Positions 15,552 to 24,414 of a DNA stretch of 41,804 nt are shown here, in pieces. Where the stretch lies: contig NZ_FWER01000052.1 in the NCBI RefSeq assembly GCF_900169785.1, positions 27,789-69,592 on the forward strand. The letters are read 5' to 3'. The notes beneath the pieces are model-generated. The model ran no database searches. It was given only the letters and a program-made list of their open reading frames with translations, and was not told the origin of the DNA. Position numbers and translations under genes: made by a program. Numbering within the stretch: position 1 is the stretch's first letter; the number at the start of each line of letters is the position of its first letter. This DNA is from Rhizobium sullae (GTDB lineage Bacteria; Pseudomonadota; Alphaproteobacteria; Rhizobiales; Rhizobiaceae).

Positions 15552-17741
15552 TCAGTGGCCGTCCGACACCACGGTCGAATCCGTGATGACGGCTTCCACG
15601 CCATCCGGAACCGGCATTCCCGCCTTGCGTATTCCCGTGATCAAGCGCAGTTGATCCCCCGGCTGGATGTTTCTGATCTTGAGTTCGGCCGCAATGTTCG
15701 GAACGAAGTCGGGCCGCATCTGCATGAACGTCTCCCCCTCCCGGCGGGCGTCCTCCGGCATCCCAGCCTCGGCGTAGATGATCGCCGCCACCACATGGAA
15801 AAGCGGGAATTTCTGCAGATCCGCCTGTCTGATCCCGGCGACCGCAGCCGGATAATCTCCCAGCATGAAGGCGGCGAGCGCGCGGGTTCCATGGTAGTAA
15901 CCGGCAGCACCTGGATTGAGGGGAAGGGCCTGGTCCAGAAGCGCCGCGCCGCGCTGCCATTGCCCACCCATGGCCAGTCGGGTTCCGAACTCCGCCATGA
16001 GTTCGGTGTCGTTGGGGTTCGTCGCAAGCGCCAGCTCTCCGATGCGCATGGACTCGGCAAATTGCTGATTGAAGAACAATGCGGTCATCAACGCCTGAAG
16101 ACCGCGGGTGTTGTCGGGATCGAGCTGGATTGCGCGTCGCGCCGCCTGAAGCGCCCGCTGCATAGGCGGAGGCATCTCGGATCGCGAATTGAACTTGAAC
16201 CGCTCCTCATCCAGATAGACGATGGACAACATCGCCCATGCGGTTGCATAGCTCGGGTACTGTGTCACCGCCTTCTCGAGACACGCCCCGACGTCCGCAT
16301 GACGCTCGACGCTCAGCTCGGCACGATAGGCATAGAAGCTCAGCGTGCATTCGTAAGCACCGCGATCGTCGGGAGGAGGCTTTGCGGAATCGACCTGCGC
16401 CATGACGCCGTATGGTTGGGCGACAGTTGCCGCGACCTTGTTTGCGACCGCCATCTGGATGGCGAACAGATCACGTGTCTGCAGGTCGTTCTCGTAGTCC
16501 TCGGACCATAGGATGGAGCCGTCCGAGGTGTCGAGAAGCCGCGCCGTCACTCGAATGCGGCTGCCAGACGTCCTCACGCTACCATCCAGCAGATAGCGCG
16601 CGCCGAGTTCATTCCGGATTTGCGACACACCAACGCCTGGCGAGAGAGATGCCGACGTTTCACGTCCGAACACCTTGATCTCCTTGAAGCGTGGAAGGGC
16701 AGTAAGGAGTTCTTCGGCCAACCCCCGCGCATAAAGCTCGGCACTAGGTCCATCCCCAAGATTCGCGAACGGTGCGACCACCAAGGTTGGACGAACCGGT
16801 ATGCCGGTCATCCTCACGGAATCAATCATAGGTCGGACGTTGATCCAATAGGCAGATCCGACAAGACCGGCGACGACGGCGAGAGCCGTCGGGATCGGCC
16901 ATCTCATGCGCCACCAAGGAGCGGCGATCTGATCCGATGGCCTGGGCCGTGGCACAGCCTCGGCGATGATGGGTTCGGCAGGTTCGTTCCAAGCAAACGT
17001 CGGAACGTATCCGCCCTTGGGAAGGCCGATCCTGACTGGATCGTTCCGGCCAGCCACCAGATAGTAGCGTTCGAGTTCCCGGCGCAGCGTGCCTGCCTCG
17101 ATCCGCACGACAGGATCGTCCTGGGTGAAGCTCTCGGGTCGCTTGAACACCTCGATCGCAATCGAATAGCCCTTGATCCGGTGTCCACGTCCGGCGAGGG
17201 CCTCCTCGACGAGGTAACTAAGGAAGACGCCTGTGCGTCCTACCCTGCGAAATTCAGGGCTTGAGACGATCCGCTGAAGCTGAGCGAGGACGTCTTGCGA
17301 ACTGGGGACGGCGCCCGCCGGAATGTTCGATCCAGCTTGCTCGCTTGTTGATGGCCGCATCGGTTTATACACGTCCACCGCCATGGCTGAAGCAGTGTCT
17401 TCCGTCGGCGCCCGAACAGAGAACACGGGTATATAGCTACCTTTCGGAATGCTGAGGACAACAGGATCTGCCCTCCCGCCAGTCAGGTAGTAGTGCTCCA
17501 AGGACCGGCGAATGTGACTGGCAGCGATGCGTACGATCGGATCATTTTGGGGGTCGAACGTGCTGTTCCGCCCGAATACTTCCACGGCGACTGAATATGC
17601 CTTTATCCGTTCTCCTCGACCGGACAGGCTCTCATCGACCACATAGTCAAGAAATCGATGTTCTCGTTCCGTCGCGCGGAAATCGGTGCTTTGCTGGATA
17701 CGCGAAAGCTGCTCGCGGCAGGCCCCTTCGGCGGGCCGCAT
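15552..17741 (-). CDS. TolB-like/TPR membrane protein with duplicated N-terminal domain
   Basis: About 729 residues. Two tandem copies of a domain of about 95 residues come first (approximately 5-110 and 140-250). Each has FL-YLVxExLxGRGxRIKxYSxAxEVF, then DPxVRI, then RRxLExYYLxxGRxDPVxxxxPKGxYxPxF. A single membrane helix follows near 290-310, then a TolB-N-like domain (LVVAPFANLGDG...ARYLLDGSVRTSGSRIRVTARLLD), then TPR-like helical repeats to the end. Proteins with one such N-terminal domain are common in rhizobia and often mislabelled adenylate cyclase; no cyclase catalytic domain is present. Role unknown; a membrane-bound regulator or envelope sensor is a guess. The start is uncertain (ATG 17741 or GTG 17795). 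Confidence 0.75.
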   Translation of the reverse strand: MRPAEGACREQLSRIQQSTDFRATEREHRFLDYVVDESLSGRGERIKAYSVAVEVFGRNSTFDPQNDPIVRIAASHIRRSLEHYYLTGGRADPVVLSIPKGSYIPVFSVRAPTEDTASAMAVDVYKPMRPSTSEQAGSNIPAGAVPSSQDVLAQLQRIVSSPEFRRVGRTGVFLSYLVEEALAGRGHRIKGYSIAIEVFKRPESFTQDDPVVRIEAGTLRRELERYYLVAGRNDPVRIGLPKGGYVPTFAWNEPAEPIIAEAVPRPRPSDQIAAPWWRMRWPIPTALAVVAGLVGSAYWINVRPMIDSVRMTGIPVRPTLVVAPFANLGDGPSAELYARGLAEELLTALPRFKEIKVFGRETSASLSPGVGVSQIRNELGARYLLDGSVRTSGSRIRVTARLLDTSDGSILWSEDYENDLQTRDLFAIQMAVANKVAATVAQPYGVMAQVDSAKPPPDDRGAYECTLSFYAYRAELSVERHADVGACLEKAVTQYPSYATAWAMLSIVYLDEERFKFNSRSEMPPPMQRALQAARRAIQLDPDNTRGLQALMTALFFNQQFAESMRIGELALATNPNDTELMAEFGTRLAMGGQWQRGAALLDQALPLNPGAAGYYHGTRALAAFMLGDYPAAVAGIRQADLQKFPLFHVVAAIIYAEAGMPEDARREGETFMQMRPDFVPNIAAELKIRNIQPGDQLRLITGIRKAGMPVPDGVEAVITDSTVVSDGH

Positions 17742-17990
17742 GTCACCCGGTTCTAATGCCCCTGCATGAGTCACGGCACCCCCCAGTGCGTGCACGATGG
17801 TTCGCCCGCATCGTCCAATTGCAAGCTATATACTACGCGCATGGTCCAAATAGCGATAGCTAATGTTCGGTTTCATGAGGCCGGGCATCGACCCGGATTG
17901 GGGAGTCTGCTCCCGATACACCACGTAAACTACAGCAGTTCTCTACGCTGGCGGCAAAATCGCGCCTAGTCTCCCTTCAACGGTGGCGCG

Positions 17991-18284
17991 ATGGCGACGA
18001 ATGACGAAGTGACTCGCAAAGAGCAGGCATTCTCGGCTGCGGCCCGACGGTTTCCGCAGGCGGAACTGTCGATCCGAAGACTGATGGGCAGGAGCGAGGA
18101 CTTCTGCGATCTCTGCGCGGACCTGGCCGAGGCCGAACGGGCGCTCGCCAATGTCGTGGAGACAACGGCCGCACTTTGCGAAGAGCGACGGCGTGAATGG
18201 CAGGAGCTGATCGACCATCTCGTCAACGAAGTCGCCGAAGCGATAGGAGAAAGCGAAGGTCGGGGGCCGCGCCCGACAGGATGA
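17991..18284 (+). CDS. Small hypothetical helical protein
   Basis: The 97-residue product is acidic and predicted all-helical (RFPQAELSIRRLMGRSEDFCDLCADLAEAERAL...RRREWQELIDHLVNEVAEAI) with two closely spaced cysteines (FCDLC). No membrane segment or signal peptide is present, and I recognise no family. It is divergent from the TolB/TPR gene, 249 bp away, with a GGTGGCG just before the ATG. Its regular amphipathic pattern argues for a real gene. Confidence 0.55.
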   Translation: MATNDEVTRKEQAFSAAARRFPQAELSIRRLMGRSEDFCDLCADLAEAERALANVVETTAALCEERRREWQELIDHLVNEVAEAIGESEGRGPRPTG

Positions 18285-18387
18285 CCGCCGATGCCGCCAT
18301 AGGCGAGGCGCTGGAAAACCGACACCCGACGCGTGGGAAGTTCTAGGGCAAGTCAGTGAACATACCCTGAAACGGAGGTTGAATGAC

Positions 18388-19200
18388 ATGAAGCAAGAGA
18401 ACATCAGTGCCAGTGTCTGTGTCCGATCACGGCGTCGAGCCGTCGGCCTGGCGGCTGCGGTGATCACTGCGGGCCTGGCGGCTGCGCCGGCCTGGAGCCA
18501 GAGCGTCATCGATCCCGACGCGGATTCCGTCCTGCGTGCCATGGCCGACCAGTTGAAGGCGCTCAAGGAGCTCAATGTCGAATACGACACCGATCACGAG
18601 ATCGTCGACAGGCAGGGCCAGAAGATCCAGTACAGCGCCTCCGGATCCATGGCCATCTCGCGTCCCAGCGGCCTGTCGATGACGCGGAAGGGACCATATG
18701 CAGACGTTCAGGTCACCTTCGACGGCAAGGTCGTGTCGCTCTATGGGAAAGGTTTGAACGTCTACGCGCAATTTGACAGCCCCGGACCTTCAATCGACGA
18801 GGCTGTTCAGGAGTTCCGAATGCTGACAGGCCTCGATGCCGTCGGCGCCGACCTGCTGGCTGCCGATCCCTATGCCGCCCTGACCGACGGGGTAATATCG
18901 GGATCGCTTGTTGGAACCTCCTATGTCGGAGGCATCGAATGCGACCATCTGGCGTTCCGCAACGACGTGGTCGACTGGCAGCTCTGGATCAGCAAGGGCG
19001 ATCAGAAGCTGCCGATGAAATACGTGATCACCACGAAATGGGTGACCGGCGCGCCGCAGTACACGCTTCGTCTGCGCGACTGGAGCACCAACAAGGTTGA
19101 TGCCAAGACGTTCTCCTTCACCCCGCCGGCGGAGGCCAAGAAGCTCGATGCAGTCTACTCCGACGCGATCGGCGACCTCGTACTGGAGTCACATGAATGA
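18388..19200 (+). CDS. DUF2092 domain-containing secreted protein
   Basis: A 270-residue protein with a basic start, a hydrophobic core and a signal cleavage site near APAWSQS (about residue 37). The mature part (DADSVLRAMADQLKALKELNVEYDTDHEIV...) matches the DUF2092 family, predicted periplasmic or outer-membrane-associated proteins with a beta-rich LolA/LolB-like fold. Function is unknown; a lipid- or lipoprotein-carrier role is inferred from fold only. The ATG at 18388 has GGAGG 9 nt upstream; a TTG three codons earlier is too close to that site. Its stop overlaps the next ATG by four bases (ATGA). Confidence 0.82.
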   Translation: MKQENISASVCVRSRRRAVGLAAAVITAGLAAAPAWSQSVIDPDADSVLRAMADQLKALKELNVEYDTDHEIVDRQGQKIQYSASGSMAISRPSGLSMTRKGPYADVQVTFDGKVVSLYGKGLNVYAQFDSPGPSIDEAVQEFRMLTGLDAVGADLLAADPYAALTDGVISGSLVGTSYVGGIECDHLAFRNDVVDWQLWISKGDQKLPMKYVITTKWVTGAPQYTLRLRDWSTNKVDAKTFSFTPPAEAKKLDAVYSDAIGDLVLESHE

Positions 19201-19532
19201 GCACGCAGCGAACCTTCCGAAAGTACGTCTCGGCCGCGGCTATCGTCGCCGCCCTCGTGGTGACCGACGGCTGGGTGGCCGGACAATCAGGCCACGTCAG
19301 TTTCATCATCACCGAGGCGGAGGCTCGGGTCGGCCGGCCGTTGACTCCTGGCAGCGTGGCGGGCGTCGCAAGGCGCACAACGCGCCGCACGGTCCGTCGC
19401 TCGGCGATCTACGTCGCCGCGCTGCCGGCCGCCTGCGTTAGGACGAGCATCAGCGGTGTCTCCGTCTGGCGGTGCGGCGGCACCTACTATCAGTCCTATG
19501 GAGGCCGCTACGTCGTTGTCTACGTGGACTGA
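19197..19532 (+). CDS. Small secreted hypothetical protein coupled to DUF2092 gene
   Basis: The 111-residue product has a signal-like N-terminus (VSAAAIVAALVVTDGWVAG), an arginine/threonine-rich middle (ARRTTRRTVRRSA), two cysteines and a glycine/tyrosine-rich C-terminus ending GGRYVVVYVD. The ATGA overlap with the DUF2092 gene means it is translated from the same transcript. Proteins with this YYQSYGGRYVVVYV-type tail often accompany DUF2092 in rhizobia, in my recollection, but the function is unknown. Confidence 0.65.
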   Translation: MSTQRTFRKYVSAAAIVAALVVTDGWVAGQSGHVSFIITEAEARVGRPLTPGSVAGVARRTTRRTVRRSAIYVAALPAACVRTSISGVSVWRCGGTYYQSYGGRYVVVYVD

Positions 19533-19619
19533 CCGAATGCGATTTTGCGGCCCCACCGGTTCAACAAGACCTGGCAGCCGCGCGATTTCGAGCTGGCGGA
19601 GTAATCCATTCGCCCGCCG

Positions 19620-19712
19620 TTGAGACGATCAACAGTTGATACCGTGATCGTCGGCGGTGGTTTCGCCGGGGTGACTGCCGCGCGCGAATTGACGATGCGC
19701 GGTCTCAATAGG
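19620..19712 (+). pseudogene. N-terminal scrap of an FAD-dependent oxidoreductase
   Basis: About 30 codons directly upstream of the DUF3604 gene, in the same frame, read VDTVIVGGGFAGVTAARELTMRG, a Rossmann dinucleotide-binding start typical of flavin monoamine oxidases. Nothing else of that enzyme follows. The frame runs on into the DUF3604 signal peptide, but a strong ribosome site and ATG at 19728 restart translation, so I read this as a deletion remnant and not part of DUF3604. Between 19533 and 19619 another short stretch is open in frame, without recognised identity. Confidence 0.5.
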
Positions 19713-19727
19713 GGAAGGAACACCACC

Positions 19728-21686
19728 ATGAGGTCTATCCGTAACCAATCGCGCCTCTATCGCGCTTTGACTATCGCAAGCGTCCTCGTCGTGTCACCGG
19801 CGGCTGCGCAGACGACGAACACCGATGCCGGCACCCTCGATCCTTCGTCCGCCGCGCCGGGTAAGGCGCCGGGCTATTCGCCCTACGCGCAACGCAATTT
19901 CCCGAGCCGCGTGTTCTGGGGAGACACGCATCTGCACACCAGCGCGTCGCTGGACGCAGGCGCCTTCGGCACCCGGCTCGGCTTCGAGGACGCCTACCGC
20001 TTAGCCCGCGGCGAGGAGCTGACCGCTTCCGGCGGCGAGCGGGTGAAACTGTCGCGCCCCCTCGACTTCCTGGCCATCACCGACCACTCCGACAATATGG
20101 GCTTCTTTCCGGCTCTCTTCGCCGGGAAGCCCGAAATGCTCGCAGACCCGACGGGCCGGCGCTGGTACGACCTGGTGCAAGCGGGCGGCCAGGACGGGGT
20201 TACCGCGGCCCTCGAGATCATCGACAGCTTCTCACGCGGCAAGTTTCCGAAGGCGCTGGAGTTTTTGCCAGGCTCGGAGGGGTTTCGCTCGACTTGGGAT
20301 CAGATCATCGCCGCGGCGGAAAAATACAACGAGCCGGGTCGTTTCACCGCCTTCATCGGTTATGAGTGGACCTCGCAGGTGCCGCCTGGCAACAATCTTC
20401 ATCGTGTCGTGATCTACCGCGACGGTGGAGACAAGGCGGCGCAGACCCTTCCTTTTACGACCTATCCTCCGCTCGGCAGTACGACCCCGGAGGATTTGTG
20501 GAAACATCTCCAGGCCTATGAAGACAAGACCGGTGGGAGGATCCTTGCCATTTCGCACAACGGCAACCTCTCGAACGGCTGGATGTTCCCGACGGAGACC
20601 AATCCCTCCACCGGCCAGCCGCTGTCGGCGGACTATGCGGAGAAGCGCGCCCATTGGGAACCACTCTACGAGGTAACGCAGATCAAGGGCGACGGCGAGG
20701 CGCACCCCTATCTCTCGCCCACCGACGAATTCGCCGGCTACGAACTCTGGGATAAGGGCAACCTCAATCTCAGCGAAGTGAAGAAGCCGGAAATGCTGCA
20801 GAGCGAGTATGCGCGCACGGCGCTGCAGACCGGCCTTCAGCTCGAGGCGAAGCTTGGCGTCAACCCCTACAAGTTCGGCATGATCGGCTCGACCGACAGC
20901 CACACGTCCCTCGCCACCGCCGAGGAGGACAACTTCTTCGGCAAGCACACCGGCGCGGAACCGAGCCCTGATCGCGCGCATCACGAGTTCATGCGCAACG
21001 GCGACGTGTTCCTGATGGGTTGGCAGCAGGTCGCGTCCGGCTATGCCGGCGTCTGGGCGACGGAGAACACGCGCGAGGCGATCTGGGACGCCATGCGCCG
21101 CAAGGAGGTCTACGCGACCACCGGTCCGCGCATGCTGGTGCGGTTCTTCGGCGGCTGGGACTTTACAGATGCCGACGCCCAATCGCGCAGCCCAGCCTTC
21201 GCAGGCTATACCAAGGGCGTGCCGATGGGCGGCGACCTCAGTGCGGCGCCGACCGGCAAGTCCCCGACCTTCCTCGTCGCGGCGCTTAAGGATCCGCTTG
21301 GCGGCAATCTCGACCGTATCCAGATCGTCAAGGGCTGGATCGACGACGCCGGCGCACGCCAGGAGAAGGTGTACGACGTTGTCTGGTCCGATGATCGGGC
21401 ACCGGGCGCCGACGGCAAGCTGCCTGCGGTCGGCAATACGGTCGACGTGGCGAGGGCCACCTGGACGAACACCATCGGCGCTTCCGAACTGATCAAGACG
21501 TGGACCGACCCGGAATTCGATGCCGCGCTGCGGGCAGTCTATTACGCCCGCGTACTTGAGATCCCGACGCCGCGCTGGACCGCTTATGACGCGGTGCGCT
21601 TCGGCATCAAGATGCCTGCCGAAGTGCCGATGATCGGGCAGGAACGGGCCTACACTTCGCCGATCTGGTACACGCCTGAAGGATAA
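19728..21686 (+). CDS. DUF3604 domain-containing secreted protein (PHP-like metal site)
   Basis: A 652-residue protein with a signal peptide (cleaved near VSPAAAQ) followed by one full DUF3604 domain. Histidine/aspartate clusters resembling the PHP phosphoesterase metal site occur in order: FWGDTHLHTS near residue 63, AITDHSDNMG near 115, ISHNGN and STDSHTS. The family is widespread in Proteobacteria and has no established function; a metal-dependent phosphoesterase or hydrolase is an inference from these motifs. The ATG at 19728 has GGGGAAGGAA just upstream. It is followed after 16 bp by the unknown secreted gene, then the PPIase and HupE genes, forming a compact run likely to be one operon. 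Confidence 0.88.
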   Translation: MRSIRNQSRLYRALTIASVLVVSPAAAQTTNTDAGTLDPSSAAPGKAPGYSPYAQRNFPSRVFWGDTHLHTSASLDAGAFGTRLGFEDAYRLARGEELTASGGERVKLSRPLDFLAITDHSDNMGFFPALFAGKPEMLADPTGRRWYDLVQAGGQDGVTAALEIIDSFSRGKFPKALEFLPGSEGFRSTWDQIIAAAEKYNEPGRFTAFIGYEWTSQVPPGNNLHRVVIYRDGGDKAAQTLPFTTYPPLGSTTPEDLWKHLQAYEDKTGGRILAISHNGNLSNGWMFPTETNPSTGQPLSADYAEKRAHWEPLYEVTQIKGDGEAHPYLSPTDEFAGYELWDKGNLNLSEVKKPEMLQSEYARTALQTGLQLEAKLGVNPYKFGMIGSTDSHTSLATAEEDNFFGKHTGAEPSPDRAHHEFMRNGDVFLMGWQQVASGYAGVWATENTREAIWDAMRRKEVYATTGPRMLVRFFGGWDFTDADAQSRSPAFAGYTKGVPMGGDLSAAPTGKSPTFLVAALKDPLGGNLDRIQIVKGWIDDAGARQEKVYDVVWSDDRAPGADGKLPAVGNTVDVARATWTNTIGASELIKTWTDPEFDAALRAVYYARVLEIPTPRWTAYDAVRFGIKMPAEVPMIGQERAYTSPIWYTPEG

Positions 21687-21702
21687 CTGCGGAGGCTACG
21701 CC

Positions 21703-22455
21703 ATGTGGAAAAATGCTCCAGCAAGCACGGTCCCACGTCACCGACGGTGGTCCCGGCTGCTCGCGGCGGCGGCTCTTCTCGCCGCCGTCGCCCCGCCCTC
21801 CGCCGCCGCTTGCGGCTATGAAAACCCCAACGATATAGCCCTCGGCCTGCTGAACTGGGTTTTTCCGAAGTCGCTCTATGTACGCACCGCGGTCTCCCAG
21901 GCAGAGCAGGCCGGCATGCTGCCGCCGCGCCCAGAGAATCCAGCAAAAAAGGATCTGTTCGGGAGCGGATTCCGCCGGGCCGCCGAGAGCATGACCGGAC
22001 TCGGCGCGCGGATGAACGCCGCCGCTTCGGCGACCGGCAAGAGCCCGAGCTTCTCGGTCGTGCTGATACCGGCCGTGATGTGGACAACTTACACGCCGAC
22101 GGAAGGGGGCTATTCCGTCCACGTCCATGCCGACGGGCCGGCGAAGGGCGATATTGTCATCGTAACGGACGAAAAGGTCGTCCGCGCGCTTGTCGATGGA
22201 TCGTTCGATTCCGCCGCTGCAGAAAGACACGGCCTGGTTCGGTTCTATGGTCCGGCGAACGGCCAGGATCAGGTCCGAGCGGCGCTTGCAGCCCCGCCGA
22301 CGGCGTTACGCCGGCTGGGCGATCACGGCATGCCGGCGCTGCAGGCAGAGGAATCCGACCCGCTCTACTGTGGACCAGGCGACCACGACGTGTTGATTCT
22401 GCAGGCGGGGGAACCAGCCCGGCTGTACTCGTTGCCTTCGGTCGAGCAGAAATGA
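21703..22455 (+). CDS. Unknown secreted protein of the DUF3604-PPIase-HupE cluster
   Basis: The 250-residue product has a basic N-terminus and a long Ala/Leu signal segment ending SAAACG, with a cysteine at the mature start (not a classic lipobox). The mature part begins GYENPNDIALGLLNWVFPKSLYVRTAVSQAE and later has FSVVLIPAVMWTTY and a histidine-rich patch (GGYSVHVHADGP). I recognise no family; the context is what defines it. Its stop overlaps the first possible ATG of the next gene (ATGA). The VHVHADG motif could bind metal, an inference only. Confidence 0.7.
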   Translation: MWKNAPASTVPRHRRWSRLLAAAALLAAVAPPSAAACGYENPNDIALGLLNWVFPKSLYVRTAVSQAEQAGMLPPRPENPAKKDLFGSGFRRAAESMTGLGARMNAAASATGKSPSFSVVLIPAVMWTTYTPTEGGYSVHVHADGPAKGDIVIVTDEKVVRALVDGSFDSAAAERHGLVRFYGPANGQDQVRAALAAPPTALRRLGDHGMPALQAEESDPLYCGPGDHDVLILQAGEPARLYSLPSVEQK

Positions 22456-22463
22456 GGAGTGTC

Positions 22464-23318
22464 ATGAAGCTGCTGCGCGAACCGCTGCTGCATTTCCTCG
22501 TCATCGGCGCGGTCCTCTTCGGAGTGTACCAATGGGCGACCGGTGACGAGACGGCTCCGGACGAGATCGTCGTCAGCGCCGGCCAGATCGCCAGTCTGCA
22601 GGCGATCTTCAGCCAGACCTGGCAGCGGCGGCCCACCGCCAAGGAAACGGAAGCACTGGTGGATGAATACATCCGCGACGATGTTTTCTATCGCGAGGGC
22701 ATCGCCATGGGCCTCGACCGCGACGACGCCATTGTCCGCCGCCGGATACGGCAGAAGATGGAGTTCGTCGCCGACCTCGCCGCCGATGTCCAACCGACCG
22801 ACGCCGAATTGAGGGCGTTTGTGGCCGATCATCCGGATCGGTTCAGCGGCAAGCCAAGCGTATCCTTCACGCAGGTCTACTTCCCGTCAGGCGCGCAAGC
22901 AGCAAACGAAGTAGAGGTGGAACGTTTGCGCCTGGCCCTGGATGCAGGGACAGCGGACGCCTCGACGGCCGGCAGCCCGTTGCTCGCAGGTTCCGATTTC
23001 CGTGACCTGACGAAGTCGGAAGTGGCGCAGACATTTGGGGCTGATTTCGCAGCTTGGATCGACCGCGCCACGCCAGGTACCTGGCAGGGCCCAGTAATCT
23101 CGGGGTACGGCACGCATCTGGTACGGGTCAGCGAGCGTGTCGAAGCGCGCGAACTCCCGTTCGAGCAAGTCCGCGACGCCGCGCGCAGGGAATGGCTCCA
23201 TGCCCGCAAGGTCGCGGCCAACGATGCCCTCTACAAGAAACTTCGGTCTCGCTACGTCATCAAGGTCGAGAAAATGCCAGGCGCCTCTACAGAGACAATT
23301 GTTGGGGTGGCGGAATGA
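22464..23318 (+). CDS. Membrane-anchored parvulin-type peptidyl-prolyl isomerase
   Basis: The 284-residue protein starts with a short cytosolic part and one membrane helix (LLHFLVIGAVLFGVYQWA). A helical SurA/PpiD-like chaperone segment follows (about 30-125), then a parvulin-like domain (VSFTQVYFP..., TPGTWQGPVISGYGTHLVRVSERVEARELPF). Such proteins help fold exported proteins at the periplasmic face. The ATG at 22464 is preceded by AGGAG; an in-frame ATG at 22452 overlaps the previous stop and is an alternative. Its stop overlaps the HupE ATG by four bases. Position between an unknown secreted protein and a polytopic protein suggests it folds one of its neighbours. Confidence 0.83.
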   Translation: MKLLREPLLHFLVIGAVLFGVYQWATGDETAPDEIVVSAGQIASLQAIFSQTWQRRPTAKETEALVDEYIRDDVFYREGIAMGLDRDDAIVRRRIRQKMEFVADLAADVQPTDAELRAFVADHPDRFSGKPSVSFTQVYFPSGAQAANEVEVERLRLALDAGTADASTAGSPLLAGSDFRDLTKSEVAQTFGADFAAWIDRATPGTWQGPVISGYGTHLVRVSERVEARELPFEQVRDAARREWLHARKVAANDALYKKLRSRYVIKVEKMPGASTETIVGVAE

Positions 23319-24334
23319 TCCGCCTGCTGGGGATAGGCCTTCTTCTCTTGGCCGCCGCGATCTCCGGACAGGCGCAAGCTCATGACCTGCGCCCAGCCTA
23401 TCTCGCCATCACCGAAAGCGCGCCCGAAATCTATGCGGCCACCTGGAAAGCGCCGGCGCTGGGCGAGCGGCGGCTTGCGATCTATCCGCGGCTGCCCAAA
23501 AGCGCGGTCGAGACGACGCCGCGCGAGGGCGCTTTCCTGAGCGATGCTTATGTCGAGCGGTGGACCGTTCATGCGCCAACCGGCTTCGCCGGCGAAACGA
23601 TAACGATCGACGGTCTTCCCGAGAGCCGAACCGACGTTCTGGTGCGCATAGAGAGGCTGAACGGAGACACCAGCACGGCGCGCCTGACACCGGCCAGTCC
23701 TTCCTTCGAGGTTCCGGCTTCGATGGGGTTGAGGCAGGTGGCCGCCGCCTATCTCGGGCTCGGCGTCGAGCACATCCTCCTTGGCGTCGACCATCTTATT
23801 TTTGTTCTGGCGCTGATCATGCTGGTGCGGGGGTGGAAACGCATATGTCTTACTGTGACCGCCTTCACCGTCGCCCACAGCATCACGCTTGGCGCGGCGA
23901 CGCTCGGCTACCTCAATGTGCCGGGACCGCCGGTCGAGGCCGCAATCGCGCTCAGCATAGCTCTCGTTGCCGTCGAGATCGTGAATGTCAGCAGAGGTCA
24001 GGAGAGCCTCGGTGCTCGCATTCCGTGGCTCATCTCCTTTGCTTTCGGCCTGCTTCACGGCCTTGGCTTCGCCGGCGCGCTGAGCGAGGTCGGGTTGCCG
24101 AACCACGCCATCCCGGTCGCGCTGCTGTTTTTCAATGTTGGAGTGGAGCTTGGGCAGCTCCTCTTCATCGCGATCGTGATGGCTCTGTTCGCGATCCTGC
24201 GCCGGCCTTGGGTTCGCGTCGTCCGTCCGGACGCAAGCTGGTCGCACTCTATGCCACTGGTTGTCGGAGCCTACTGCATCGGTGGCGTGGCTTCGTTTTG
24301 GTTGATCGAGCGCGTCTACGGATTTTGGACATGA
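23315..24334 (+). CDS. HupE/UreJ family membrane protein
   Basis: A 339-residue protein with a cleavable signal (ending QAQAHD), a periplasmic beta-rich domain (residues about 22-135), then about seven hydrophobic segments with HupE/UreJ-2 signatures. These are GVEHILLGVDHLIF, FTVAHSITLGAATL, FGLLHGLGFAGAL and FFNVGVELGQL. Classic HupE and UreJ proteins move nickel or cobalt for hydrogenase or urease; no such enzyme gene is in this window, and the larger N-domain form has no proven substrate. The conserved His/Asp residues in the helices make metal transport plausible. It is the last gene of the run; a stem-loop follows at 24415. Confidence 0.85.
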   Translation: MIRLLGIGLLLLAAAISGQAQAHDLRPAYLAITESAPEIYAATWKAPALGERRLAIYPRLPKSAVETTPREGAFLSDAYVERWTVHAPTGFAGETITIDGLPESRTDVLVRIERLNGDTSTARLTPASPSFEVPASMGLRQVAAAYLGLGVEHILLGVDHLIFVLALIMLVRGWKRICLTVTAFTVAHSITLGAATLGYLNVPGPPVEAAIALSIALVAVEIVNVSRGQESLGARIPWLISFAFGLLHGLGFAGALSEVGLPNHAIPVALLFFNVGVELGQLLFIAIVMALFAILRRPWVRVVRPDASWSHSMPLVVGAYCIGGVASFWLIERVYGFWT

Positions 24335-24414
24335 AGCGGAGCGCTCTCGGCGGCCTCTTGCTTCAGGGATGTCAGCTTTCCACCGATTCGGACCTTAACA
24401 CCCTGACGTGTGAG

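Noticed and set aside
15552..17741. Adenylate cyclase
   Set aside because: Such proteins are often labelled so, but no class III cyclase catalytic domain is present; only the N-terminal domains, a TolB-like part and TPRs are seen.
23315..24334. HupE as part of a hydrogenase or urease cluster
   Set aside because: No hydrogenase, urease or nickel-insertion gene is in the window; the protein has the larger N-domain form and its partners are DUF3604 and a PPIase.
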